This document shows, piece by piece, positions 1-7,399 of a DNA stretch of 19,492 bases. A program made the position numbers and the translations under genes. Each line of letters opens with the position of its first letter. The stretch's first letter is position 1. The notes below the pieces were generated by a model that did not search any database, had not been told where the DNA came from, and saw only the letters and a program-made list of their open reading frames with translations. The DNA is from an uncultured Flavobacterium sp. Lineage in GTDB: Bacteria; Bacteroidota; Bacteroidia; Flavobacteriales; Flavobacteriaceae. The stretch spans positions 1 to 19,492 of the forward strand of contig NZ_CAMLMK010000055.1 of the NCBI RefSeq assembly GCF_946481155.1, given 5' to 3'.

Positions 1-34
1 ATATTTTATCTTGTAATGCGTCTTTGTAATTCAT
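1..34 (-). CDS. 5' end of a gene leaving the window (possibly CCA tRNA nucleotidyltransferase)
   Basis: An ATG on the minus strand at 34 opens a frame reading MNYKDALQDKI with no stop before the window edge. Only 11 codons are visible, so the product cannot be established from sequence. From memory, flavobacterial CCA-adding enzymes often begin with a similar MNYK-A-L-KI start and often lie directly downstream of sua5 on the same strand, which fits here. No Shine-Dalgarno is visible, which is normal for Bacteroidetes. It could also be chance, since eleven open codons are weak evidence. Confidence 0.4.
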   Translation of the reverse strand, partial: MNYKDALQDKI

Positions 35-61
35 ATTTCGGAAATGCTGGTTCGTAACTTG

Positions 62-80
62 AGCCACGAATGCACGAATT
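62..80. repeat. Left inverted repeat of the GxxExxY module
   Basis: AGCCACGAATGCACGAATT is matched in inverted orientation by 484-502 with 17 of 19 identical positions. It contains a tandem heptamer: CACGAAT at 65-71 and again at 73-79, separated by one base. It lies downstream of the GxxExxY stop codon and 27 bases outside the next start at 34. Confidence 0.8.
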
Positions 81-104
81 TTTATAATTTTTGATCGTAG
101 TATT

Positions 105-443
105 TTAAATTACAATCCTTTTATATTCTAACGATTCATTATTAAAATTGACAATTATTGCCAATTTGTTGTCAGATACTTTTAAATAATTCATTGCTTG
201 CGCAATATGTGAATCTGATATACAAGAACATGATTTGACTTCAAGGATTATCTTGTCAAAAACAATAAAATCTGCATAAAATTTATGCTTCAAAACAATA
301 TTCTTATAACTGACACTATATTCTTTTTCCCGGTCAAAAAGAATTTTTGACTTTTCTAATTCGTATTCAATTGCATCCTTGTATACAATTTCTGAAAATC
401 CTTTACCAAGATTGTTATGTACTTCAAAGAGCAAGCCAAGCAA
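105..443 (-). pseudogene. GxxExxY family protein, start region interrupted
   Basis: The visible frame encodes 112 residues. It contains the family-defining GxxExxY signature (GFSEIVY, about residues 15-21), followed by YADFIVFDKIILEVKS, which resembles the nuclease-like beta core that ends in E-V-K. The C-terminal NFNN...KRIVI ending is typical of the family. The only start in the remaining frame is a TTG at 443. Upstream and in the same frame, an ATG at 477-479 begins MPNIIH, is stopped by TAA at 459-461, and then resumes SESYK into the core. Family members usually start with just such a short leader, so codon 7 appears to have mutated to a stop. Translation could restart at the TTG, so loss of function is not certain. 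The biological role of the family is not known to me. Inverted repeats flank the gene, suggesting it arrived as a unit. Confidence 0.7.
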
Positions 444-483
444 TTTATAGCTTTCACTTTAGTGTATAATATTCGGCATTTTT

Positions 484-502
484 AATTTGTGTATTCGTGG
501 CT
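484..502. repeat. Right inverted repeat of the GxxExxY module
   Basis: AATTTGTGTATTCGTGGCT is the reverse complement of AGCCACGAATACACAAATT and pairs with 62-80 at 17 of 19 positions. It sits just outside the sua5 stop codon (512-514) and just upstream of the original GxxExxY start. The two repeats therefore enclose the gene and fill the sua5-to-next-gene spacer. Confidence 0.8.
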
Positions 503-511
503 TATAAAATA

Positions 512-1078
512 TTATTTACGAATAATCTTCACCTGACTGTCAGCGGATAATTTGATGATAGTTGAAGGCTTGTCGCAGATTTTATCGTGGTGCAAATTTA
601 CCACATAGTCAACACCTTTTAAAATTTCGGGACTGATTTCTTTGAAAGATTTTGGCGTAAACATACCCGAAATATTGGCCGAAGTCGAAACCAAGGGTTT
701 TTTCATCCGTTCCATCAGTTTGAAACAGAAAGGCTCTTTCACTATTCTTACACCTAAAGTTTTATCCTCAGCAATGATATTCGGAGCCACATTCCTCGGA
801 TTATCAAGGATTAAAGTCGTTGGTTTTTCGGATAAATCCAATATTTGCCAGGCCACTTCCGGAATGTCTTTAAAAACCGTGTACATCATTTTTTCGCCAT
901 TCATCAGTACGATCATGCTTTTACTTTCCTCGCGCTGCTTTAAGGCATAAATCTTTTTTACTGCTTCCGGATTCGACGCGTCGCAGCCAATTCCCCAAAC
1001 CGTATCGGTGGGATAAAGAATGATTCCGCCATTTTTGATGACTTCATAAGCGTTGTGTACTTCGGTGTTGATGTCCAT
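512..1078 (-). CDS. tsaC: L-threonylcarbamoyladenylate synthase (Sua5/YciO/YrdC family)
   Basis: This cytoplasmic enzyme condenses threonine, bicarbonate and ATP into threonylcarbamoyl-AMP, the first step of t6A modification at position 37 of ANN-decoding tRNAs. The 188-residue protein is the size of the short, single-domain TsaC/YrdC form and lacks the C-terminal Sua5 extension. Visible family motifs are GGIILYPTDTVWGIGCDA (about residues 17-34), the KKIYALKQRE segment with its conserved K and R residues, and STSANISG near residue 135, which belongs to the nucleotide-binding pocket. The ATG at 1078 lies just before the GGI strand as expected. A -7 box lies about 20 bases upstream on the same strand. 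It is a housekeeping gene, unrelated to the polysaccharide operon that diverges from it. Confidence 0.93.
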   Translation of the reverse strand: MDINTEVHNAYEVIKNGGIILYPTDTVWGIGCDASNPEAVKKIYALKQREESKSMIVLMNGEKMMYTVFKDIPEVAWQILDLSEKPTTLILDNPRNVAPNIIAEDKTLGVRIVKEPFCFKLMERMKKPLVSTSANISGMFTPKSFKEISPEILKGVDYVVNLHHDKICDKPSTIIKLSADSQVKIIRK

Positions 1079-1097
1079 ATTTTAGTAAAATTTACTG

Positions 1098-1105
1098 CAA
1101 ATATA
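1098..1105 (-). promoter_or_regulatory. Bacteroidetes-type -7 promoter element for tsaC
   Basis: Read on the minus strand, 1105 to 1098 is TATATTTG, a full match to TAnnTTTG, 19 bases before the tsaC start. No clear TTTG -33 element is seen at the usual spacing, so the call rests on the -7 box and its position. Confidence 0.5.
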
Positions 1106-1198
1106 CTTAAGATTTGGAGGTTGGCTTTCTAAATTCAGCGAAAAATAAGATTAACGACTCGTTGTGAAGAAGGGCTTCTAAACTAAATCTTAAATTCA

Positions 1199-1206
1199 TA
1201 TATTTG
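1199..1206 (+). promoter_or_regulatory. Bacteroidetes-type -7 promoter element for the nonulosonic acid operon
   Basis: TATATTTG matches TAnnTTTG and ends 20 bases before the pseB ATG. No convincing -33 TTTG is present. Because the downstream genes to 10837 are nearly contiguous on the plus strand, this is the best candidate for the main operon promoter. Confidence 0.5.
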
Positions 1207-1226
1207 TAAGCTAAAAATCATAAAAA

Positions 1227-2237
1227 ATGTTGAATAACAAATCGATATTAATTACAGGAGGAACAGGGTCTTTAGGTAAAGAATTGACTAAAACAATTTT
1301 ACAGAAATGGCCTGATGTAAAACGTCTTGTAATCTATTCCCGTGATGAGCAGAAACAGTTTCAGATGGCACAGGAATTTCCTGAGTCTGAATATCCGGCA
1401 GTTCGTTATTTTATTGGTGATGTAAGAGATTTAGAACGTTTAAAACGCGCTTTCAACGGCATAGATTATGTTATTCATGCTGCCGCGATGAAGCACGTGC
1501 ATATTGCGGAATACAATCCGGATGAGTGCGTAAAAACCAATATTGGAGGTGCCGAAAATGTTATCAAAGCAAGTCTTTCAAGCAATGTGACTAAAGTTGT
1601 CGCACTTTCCACAGACAAAGCCTGCGCACCGATTAACCTTTACGGGGCAACAAAACTGACATCCGATAAATTATTCATAGCCGCTAACAATATCAGAGGA
1701 AAACAAGATATTAAATTCTCAGTGGTTCGTTACGGAAACGTAATGGGATCCAACGGTTCCGTGATTCCTTTCTTCATGAAAAAAAGAGAAGAAGGCGTAC
1801 TGCCTATTACCGATGTAAACATGACCCGATTCAATATTTCCCTTCAGGGAGGTGTTGATATGGTGCTTCATGCGCTAGATGCTGCTTGGGGAGGTGAGTT
1901 GTTCGTGCCTAAGATTCCATCGTACCGAATTCTGGATGTAGCTCAGGCTATCGGTCCGGATTGTGAGCATAAAGTGGTAGGTATCCGACCGGGAGAAAAA
2001 GTTCATGAAGAAATGATTACGTCTTCCGATTCGTTTACGACTTACGATGTAGGGAAATATTATGTGATTCTTCCGCAGGTAACGAGTTGGAATCTTAAGG
2101 AATACGAGGAAAAATTCAACGCGAAAAAAGTGCCAGTCGGATTTAATTATACTTCCGGAGAAAATGAGGATTGGGAAACGGTTGAGAGCTTAAGAGCCTT
2201 GATAAAAGAACACCTTTACCCGGATTTTAAAGTATAG
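1227..2237 (+). CDS. pseB: UDP-N-acetylglucosamine 4,6-dehydratase (inverting), PseB
   Basis: This is the first enzyme of pseudaminic acid synthesis. It converts UDP-GlcNAc to UDP-2-acetamido-2,6-dideoxy-beta-L-arabino-hexos-4-ulose, removing water from C4/C6 and inverting C5. The 336-residue SDR-type protein starts with the NAD(P)-binding GGTGSLGK loop (residues 11-18). It carries the dehydratase active-site residues D130 and K131 in STDKA, and Y139 and K143 in YGATK. D-K-Y is the catalytic set known for PseB/FlaA1. The later RYGNVMGSNGSVIPFF and TRFNISLQGGVDMV segments are also typical of this family and distinguish it from RmlB-like epimerases. The gene opens the operon and is followed by pseC after seven bases. 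Confidence 0.95.
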   Translation: MLNNKSILITGGTGSLGKELTKTILQKWPDVKRLVIYSRDEQKQFQMAQEFPESEYPAVRYFIGDVRDLERLKRAFNGIDYVIHAAAMKHVHIAEYNPDECVKTNIGGAENVIKASLSSNVTKVVALSTDKACAPINLYGATKLTSDKLFIAANNIRGKQDIKFSVVRYGNVMGSNGSVIPFFMKKREEGVLPITDVNMTRFNISLQGGVDMVLHALDAAWGGELFVPKIPSYRILDVAQAIGPDCEHKVVGIRPGEKVHEEMITSSDSFTTYDVGKYYVILPQVTSWNLKEYEEKFNAKKVPVGFNYTSGENEDWETVESLRALIKEHLYPDFKV

Positions 2238-2244
2238 TTTGAAG

Positions 2245-3435
2245 ATGATACCTTACGGAAAACAAAATATCACAGAGGAAGACATTCTTGCTGTATCAAA
2301 AGCGCTTAAAGGTGATTTTCTAACGCAGGGACCGACGATTTTAGAATTCGAACAGGCCTTTGCAAACTACATTGGCTGTAAATATGCTGTAGCAGTTTCA
2401 AACGGAACCGCGGCGTTGCATTTATCGGCTTTAGCTTTAGGCGTTGGAGAAGGCGATAAGGTGATTACAACCCCGATTACATTCGCAGCATCAGCGAATT
2501 GTATAAGATATTGCGGAGGCGAAGTGGTCTTTTCAGATATTGATCCGACTACATATCTATTGGATGCTGAAAAAGTCGAAAAGCTGCTGAAATCTGCTCC
2601 AAAAGGAACTTATAAAGGTATTGTACCGGTTGATTTTGCAGGAAGAGCCGTAAACCTTGAAGCTTTCAGAAAACTTGCTGATGAGTACGGATTGTGGATT
2701 ATTGAAGATGCCTGCCACGCACCGGGAGGTTATTTTACCGACAGCAATGGGCGAAAGCAAAATTGCGGTAACGGGAATTATGCCGAATTGGCGATTTTCT
2801 CTTTCCATCCGGTAAAGCATATTGCCACAGGTGAAGGAGGAATGATTACCACCAACGACGAAAAATTATACAAAAAACTGCTGGAGCTTCGTACCCACGG
2901 AATTACAAGAGATACAACTATATTTGAAAATTCAGTTGAATTTGCTGTTGGTCAGCCGATAAATGAAGGTGATAGTTATCCGGGATGGTACATGGAAATG
3001 CAGCATCTTGGCTACAATTACCGCTTTACCGATTTTCAGGCAGCTTTAGGAATCAGCCAGCTTTCAAGAGCCGATCAAGGGATTGAAAGACGAAAAGCGA
3101 TTGCCGAAAAATACAAAAATGCCTTTACCGGAAAAGAATACATACAAGGCCAATCGGGTTATATTGAAGGGCATGCCTATCATTTGTATGTGATTGAAGT
3201 GGAAGACAGGGTCGGTTTGTACAACTATCTGAGAGAAAATAAAATATTTGCCCAGATTCATTATATCCCTTGTCATCTGATGCCATATTACAGAAGTTTA
3301 GGCTGGAAGGAAAATGATATGCCATTGGCTGAAAACTACTATAAGCACTGTATCAGCTTACCGATGTATCCGACGTTAACCGACGAGGAACAGGCTTTTG
3401 TGATTGACAAAATAGTAACTTATTTTACAAAGTAA
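2245..3435 (+). CDS. pseC: UDP-4-amino-4,6-dideoxy-N-acetyl-beta-L-altrosamine transaminase, PseC
   Basis: A DegT/DnrJ/EryC1 (fold type I) PLP aminotransferase that transfers the amino group of glutamate to C4 of the PseB product. I place the start at the ATG at 2245 (MIPYGKQNITEEDI) because PseC proteins begin MIPYGKQ. An in-frame TTG at 2239 adds only two residues. The protein is 396 residues. Visible features are the GDFLTQGP substrate segment, SNGTAALHL near residue 52, the EDACHAPGG segment, and the PLP lysine K191 in SFHPVKHIATGEGG. The C-terminal AQIHYIPCHLMPYY part is characteristic. It follows pseB directly, as in most pseudaminic acid loci. Confidence 0.95.
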   Translation: MIPYGKQNITEEDILAVSKALKGDFLTQGPTILEFEQAFANYIGCKYAVAVSNGTAALHLSALALGVGEGDKVITTPITFAASANCIRYCGGEVVFSDIDPTTYLLDAEKVEKLLKSAPKGTYKGIVPVDFAGRAVNLEAFRKLADEYGLWIIEDACHAPGGYFTDSNGRKQNCGNGNYAELAIFSFHPVKHIATGEGGMITTNDEKLYKKLLELRTHGITRDTTIFENSVEFAVGQPINEGDSYPGWYMEMQHLGYNYRFTDFQAALGISQLSRADQGIERRKAIAEKYKNAFTGKEYIQGQSGYIEGHAYHLYVIEVEDRVGLYNYLRENKIFAQIHYIPCHLMPYYRSLGWKENDMPLAENYYKHCISLPMYPTLTDEEQAFVIDKIVTYFTK

Positions 3436-3437
3436 TT

Positions 3438-4286
3438 TTGAAAATAACACTCGGAACAGTTCAGTTTGGAATTAACTATGGTATTTCAAATACGCACGGT
3501 GTCCCTTCGGATACAGAACTGAAAGCTATTTTTTCAGCTGCTGAAGATGGAGGAATTGAATGTTTAGATACAGCACAAGCTTATGGCAATGCAGAAGAAC
3601 GACTAGGTCAGTTTTCGGGAAATCATTTTAAAATTATTACTAAGTTCCCAAATGTTTCCGGTAATGAAGAACTGGAGAAAATGCTTTCAGAATCACTAAT
3701 CCGATTAAAAAGCGATTCGATTTACGGCTATCTGGCCCATAATGCAGATATTCTGATCGAAAAAACTTTTCTGTGGGAAACATTGCAACAAGCAAAAAGC
3801 AAAGGGAAAATTCAGAAAATCGGGTTTTCATTATACAGTCCGGAGCAATTGGAAAAACTTTTGGAATTAAACTGTATTCCGGACCTGGTGCAGCTGCCCT
3901 ATAGCATTCTGGACAGAAAGTTTGAAAACAAATTGGCAGAATTAAAGCAACTGGGAACTGAAATTCATGTGCGCTCTGTTTTTTTACAGGGATTGTATTT
4001 CACGAATCCGACTACCTTGCCGGAGAAATTATTGCCATTGAAATCAGCTTTAACGGACTTGCAGAATATCTGTAATGAAAGTGAAGTTACCGTTGGAGAT
4101 GCCGCCTTAAATTATGTGATTTCAAACTCAAATATCGATCAGATTGTAATGGGCGTGGAAACTGCCGAACAATTGAAGCAAAACATACAATCGGTTTTAA
4201 ACTGGAAATTGGGTTCCGACCTGTTTTCAAAGATTGAAGCCATTGAAATAAAAGATAAATCATTATTAAATCCTGTCAACTGGTGA
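3438..4286 (+). CDS. Aldo/keto reductase of the nonulosonic acid operon
   Basis: A 282-residue TIM-barrel NAD(P)H-dependent oxidoreductase. All four residues of the AKR catalytic tetrad are visible: D44 and Y49 in CLDTAQAYG, K69 in IITKF, and H101 in YLAHNAD. The start is a TTG two bases after the pseC stop. It opens directly into MKITLGTVQFGINYG, the usual N-terminus of this subgroup, and no ATG lies nearby. Its stop overlaps the next start by four bases (GTGA). Canonical pseudaminic acid synthesis needs no such enzyme, but AKRs of this type recur in sugar-acid clusters next to SpsF-like genes. The natural substrate is unknown; reduction or oxidation of a sugar or nonulosonic acid intermediate is an inference from the neighbourhood. 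Confidence 0.85.
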   Translation: MKITLGTVQFGINYGISNTHGVPSDTELKAIFSAAEDGGIECLDTAQAYGNAEERLGQFSGNHFKIITKFPNVSGNEELEKMLSESLIRLKSDSIYGYLAHNADILIEKTFLWETLQQAKSKGKIQKIGFSLYSPEQLEKLLELNCIPDLVQLPYSILDRKFENKLAELKQLGTEIHVRSVFLQGLYFTNPTTLPEKLLPLKSALTDLQNICNESEVTVGDAALNYVISNSNIDQIVMGVETAEQLKQNIQSVLNWKLGSDLFSKIEAIEIKDKSLLNPVNW

Positions 4287-6370
4287 AAATAATTGGTGTA
4301 ACACAAGCCCGAATCGGTTCAACACGCTTACCCGGAAAAGTCCTTTTGGAAGTGGATGGTAAATCGCTGTTGGAATACCATCTGCAAAGAGCAAAACAAT
4401 CGGAACTTGTGAACGAATGGATCGTAGCAACGACGGACGAAAAGGATTCCGATTTAATCTGTGACATCGCTGAAAGATTGGGCGTCAAAAGCTATAAAGG
4501 CAGCCTGAATGATGTTTTGGACCGTTTTTATCAGGCGGTTAAAGATAAAAATCCGGATTTTGTAGTGCGAATTACTTCCGATTGCCCGCTGATTGATGCC
4601 GAGTTAATCGATAAAACAATACAATTTTGCCAGGACAACGAATTGGATTATCATTCCAACCAGTCACAGGAAGCTTATCCGGACGGACTGGATGTTGAGG
4701 TTTTCCGTTTTAAAGCATTGGAAGAAGCATGGAAATTCGCGACTGCTACTGCCGACAGAGAGCATGTGACGCCATTCATCCGCAGAAATACGAAAATGAT
4801 GATGGCCGATGAAGGTATTGATAAAAAATATGCTTCACTAAGAATCACTGTGGATGAAGCCTCCGATTTCGAAGTGATTCAGCATTTAATAGGTAATTTG
4901 GGCGCCGGCTTGCCCTGGAAATCCTACGCCGATTATCTATTGCAAAACAAGAATATTCAAGATATTAATCATTCTATTTTTAGAAACGAAGGGTATATGA
5001 AAAGTAAATTTGAAGAAATACAGCTAAGAAACATTACAAATTTCAAGGCTTCAGACGAATACAGAAAAGCAATCCACAACCTGATTCCGGGCGGAAGCCA
5101 CACCTATTCGAAAGGTGATGATCAATTCCCGATCTTATCTCCGGCAGCTATTGTAAGAGGTAAAGGATCACACGTTTGGGATGTCGACGGAAACGAATAT
5201 CTGGATTGTTCCATGGGACTGACGAGCGTAAGTCTAGGTCATGCTTACGAACCGGTACTCGATGCTGTCCGAAAAGAATTGGAAAACGGAGTGAACTTCC
5301 AGCGTCCTTCTGCTCTTGAAAAAGAAATGGCTGAGACGTTTTTGTCGTTAGTACCCGGACATGATATGGTGAAGTTTTCTAAAAACGGTTCCATCGTTAC
5401 CACTGCGGCGGTTAAATTGGCAAGAGCTAAAACAGGCAGGGATTTAGTAGCCTTTCCGGTGGATCACCCTTTTTATAGTTATGATGATTGGTTTATCGGT
5501 AAAACAGCCTGCAATAAAGGTGTCCCGAGCGCCGTTTCTGATTTATCGGTGACGTTCCAGTCGTTTAATATTGATTCGTTAAAAGAGTTATTTGCTAAAC
5601 ATCCGGGTCAGATTGCCTGCGTAATCACGGAACCGGAAAAAGGAAATTACCCGCATCTTCCGGCTGATTTCAATGTTGCGGAATTCCTGAAACAAGCTAT
5701 CGAATTATGCCACGAAAATGGCGCCTTATTTATTGCCGATGAAATGGTTACCGGATTTAAAACCGATTTTCCGGGTTCGGTAACAAAATATAATGTGACG
5801 CCGGATATGGCAACCTGGGGGAAAGGTATCGCTAACGGATTTTCTTTCTGCGCCTTAACCGGGACAAAAGAAATTATGGATTTGGGCGGAATCCTACGCG
5901 AAGGCGACGAAAAAGTATTCCTTATTTCAACCACTCACGGAGGAGAAACGCATGGATTAGCCGCTGCAATTGCAACTATTGAGGAATATAAGACTAAAGA
6001 TGTAATTGCACACAACCACAATATCGGTAAGAAACTGGCGGAATTATGCCAACAGTTAGTTACTGAAAACAACATGAATGATACCATAGAAGTCGTTGCT
6101 GCCGAATGGATGCCTTTCTTTGTTTTCAAAGATAAATCCGGTACTGTAAGCCAAGGTTACCGAACGCTATTCATGCAGGAAATGATCAAACGCGGTATTT
6201 TGTTTCAGGGTGCTTTCATGCCTTGCTTCTCTCATACCGAAGAAGATGTGTATTATTTTGCAAAAGCTTTCGGTGAATCGCTGAAAGTATACCAGCAGGC
6301 TTTGGAGCAGGGATACGAGAAATTCCTTGTGGGAAGTCCGGCAAAAGCGGTTTTCAGAAAAACATTATAA
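4283..6370 (+). CDS. Fusion: SpsF-type CMP-sugar cytidylyltransferase + glutamate-1-semialdehyde-aminomutase-like aminotransferase
   Basis: A 695-residue two-domain protein. Residues 1-245 form an SpsF/PseF-like nucleotidyltransferase with the nucleotide loop QARIGSTRLPGKVL (8-21), RITSDCPLID and the usual SpsF C-terminal RNEGYMKS. It probably makes the CMP-activated nonulosonic acid. Residues about 250-695 form a class III PLP aminotransferase of the HemL type, with PGGSHTYSKG, the ADEMVTGFK aspartate and PLP lysine K514 in TWGKGIANG. No other heme genes are near, so a sugar substrate is more likely than glutamate semialdehyde. The start is a GTG overlapping the reductase stop (GTGA). One uninterrupted frame joins the domains; an internal ATG at 4997 (Met239) could permit separate production of the aminotransferase. 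The cytidylyltransferase role is well supported by the operon, but the aminotransferase substrate is unknown. Confidence 0.88.
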   Translation: MKIIGVTQARIGSTRLPGKVLLEVDGKSLLEYHLQRAKQSELVNEWIVATTDEKDSDLICDIAERLGVKSYKGSLNDVLDRFYQAVKDKNPDFVVRITSDCPLIDAELIDKTIQFCQDNELDYHSNQSQEAYPDGLDVEVFRFKALEEAWKFATATADREHVTPFIRRNTKMMMADEGIDKKYASLRITVDEASDFEVIQHLIGNLGAGLPWKSYADYLLQNKNIQDINHSIFRNEGYMKSKFEEIQLRNITNFKASDEYRKAIHNLIPGGSHTYSKGDDQFPILSPAAIVRGKGSHVWDVDGNEYLDCSMGLTSVSLGHAYEPVLDAVRKELENGVNFQRPSALEKEMAETFLSLVPGHDMVKFSKNGSIVTTAAVKLARAKTGRDLVAFPVDHPFYSYDDWFIGKTACNKGVPSAVSDLSVTFQSFNIDSLKELFAKHPGQIACVITEPEKGNYPHLPADFNVAEFLKQAIELCHENGALFIADEMVTGFKTDFPGSVTKYNVTPDMATWGKGIANGFSFCALTGTKEIMDLGGILREGDEKVFLISTTHGGETHGLAAAIATIEEYKTKDVIAHNHNIGKKLAELCQQLVTENNMNDTIEVVAAEWMPFFVFKDKSGTVSQGYRTLFMQEMIKRGILFQGAFMPCFSHTEEDVYYFAKAFGESLKVYQQALEQGYEKFLVGSPAKAVFRKTL

Positions 6371-6382
6371 AAATACATTCCG

Positions 6383-7399
6383 ATGCGCGTATACAAATGT
6401 CTGCATGCTAACGTTTTCAAAACCAATTCCTTTCATATCGAACCGATACGGGATGAGGACAAGTACGCCATTCTGAACATCAGAAACGAGCAGTTGTATC
6501 ATTTGCGTCAATCGGAACCTTTAACTATAGAAAAACAGGAGAATTATTTTGCTACCGTGGTTTCAGGTTTATTTGAGATCGAGAAACCAAACCAATTATT
6601 GTTCTCGTTCTTTAAAGGCAATGAATTTATGGGTTATGGCGGATTGGTTCACATCAATTGGGTGGATAAAAATGCCGAAATCTCGTTTATCATGAAAACC
6701 GAACTCGAGAAAGATTTTTTCACTGAATTCTGGTCCAATTACCTGCAATTAATAGAAAAAGTGGCTTTTGAAGAACTTAAATTCCACAAAATATTTACCT
6801 ACGCGTTCGATTTGCGTCCGCATTTATATGATGTGCTTTTAAATTGCGGATTTCACGAAGATGCCCGACTGAAAGAGCATTGCTTTTTCGATGGAAAATA
6901 TTTAGATGTGCTGATTCACTCGAAAGTTAATAACGAAGTTTGGTTCCGAAATGCCTCAGATTCAGATGTGAAATTGTATTACGATTGGGCGAACGATCCT
7001 TCGGTAAGAAGCAATTCGTATAGCTCGGCAACTATTCCCTATGAAAACCATGTTACTTGGTTTCAGGCAAAACTAAAGGATGAAAACTGCGCGATGTTTG
7101 TTTTTCAAAACCACGACAACCAGAATATCGGACAGGTTCGCCTACAGAAAACAAATGAAAATTCGGCTATAATTGGCGTTTCCACTGATGAAAATCACCG
7201 AGGGAAAGGTTATGCCACGAAAATGATTGCAGCAGCTTCTAATGAGTTTTTGGCAAAAAATCCTGAAATTTGCATCAGCGCTTACATCAAACTGGATAAT
7301 CCGGCCTCAGCGAAAGCTTTTGAAAAGGCAGGTTTTGCTTTGCTGGAAATACTTAAATATGAAGATGTTGACAGTTTTCATTATATCAAAAAACTATGA
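6383..7399 (+). CDS. Tandem GNAT acetyltransferase (PseH-like)
   Basis: A 338-residue protein with two GNAT-like halves. Residues 1-185 resemble PseH-type acetyltransferases (IRNEQLYHLRQSEPLT near residue 30, then LKFHKIFTYAFDLRP and the CGFHEDARLKEHCFFDGKY ending). This half lacks an obvious (Q/R)xxGx(G/A) acetyl-CoA loop. Residues 190-338 form a second GNAT with DWANDPSVRSNSYSS and a clear loop HRGKGYA (272-278). That second domain resembles the acetyltransferase module often attached to the hydrolase PseG, but here no PseG is attached. A likely role is N-acetylation of the C4 amino group of the PseC product, the PseH step. Which half does this, or whether the second acts on another amino group, cannot be told. 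The stop overlaps the pseI start (ATGA). Confidence 0.82.
   Translation: MRVYKCLHANVFKTNSFHIEPIRDEDKYAILNIRNEQLYHLRQSEPLTIEKQENYFATVVSGLFEIEKPNQLLFSFFKGNEFMGYGGLVHINWVDKNAEISFIMKTELEKDFFTEFWSNYLQLIEKVAFEELKFHKIFTYAFDLRPHLYDVLLNCGFHEDARLKEHCFFDGKYLDVLIHSKVNNEVWFRNASDSDVKLYYDWANDPSVRSNSYSSATIPYENHVTWFQAKLKDENCAMFVFQNHDNQNIGQVRLQKTNENSAIIGVSTDENHRGKGYATKMIAAASNEFLAKNPEICISAYIKLDNPASAKAFEKAGFALLEILKYEDVDSFHYIKKL

Noticed and set aside
642..950. 102-residue frame on the plus strand
   Set aside because: It lies wholly opposite tsaC, has no recognisable motif, and tsaC is certain.
4981..5000. Two separate genes split at the internal ATG at 4997
   Set aside because: The frame is continuous with no stop, and the preceding RNEGY segment is the normal SpsF C-terminus running directly into the aminotransferase; an internal start remains possible but is not needed.
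4283..6370. Heme biosynthesis aminomutase (HemL) as the primary function
   Set aside because: Fusion to an SpsF-like cytidylyltransferase and location inside the pse operon make a sugar substrate much more likely, although the domain family is the same.
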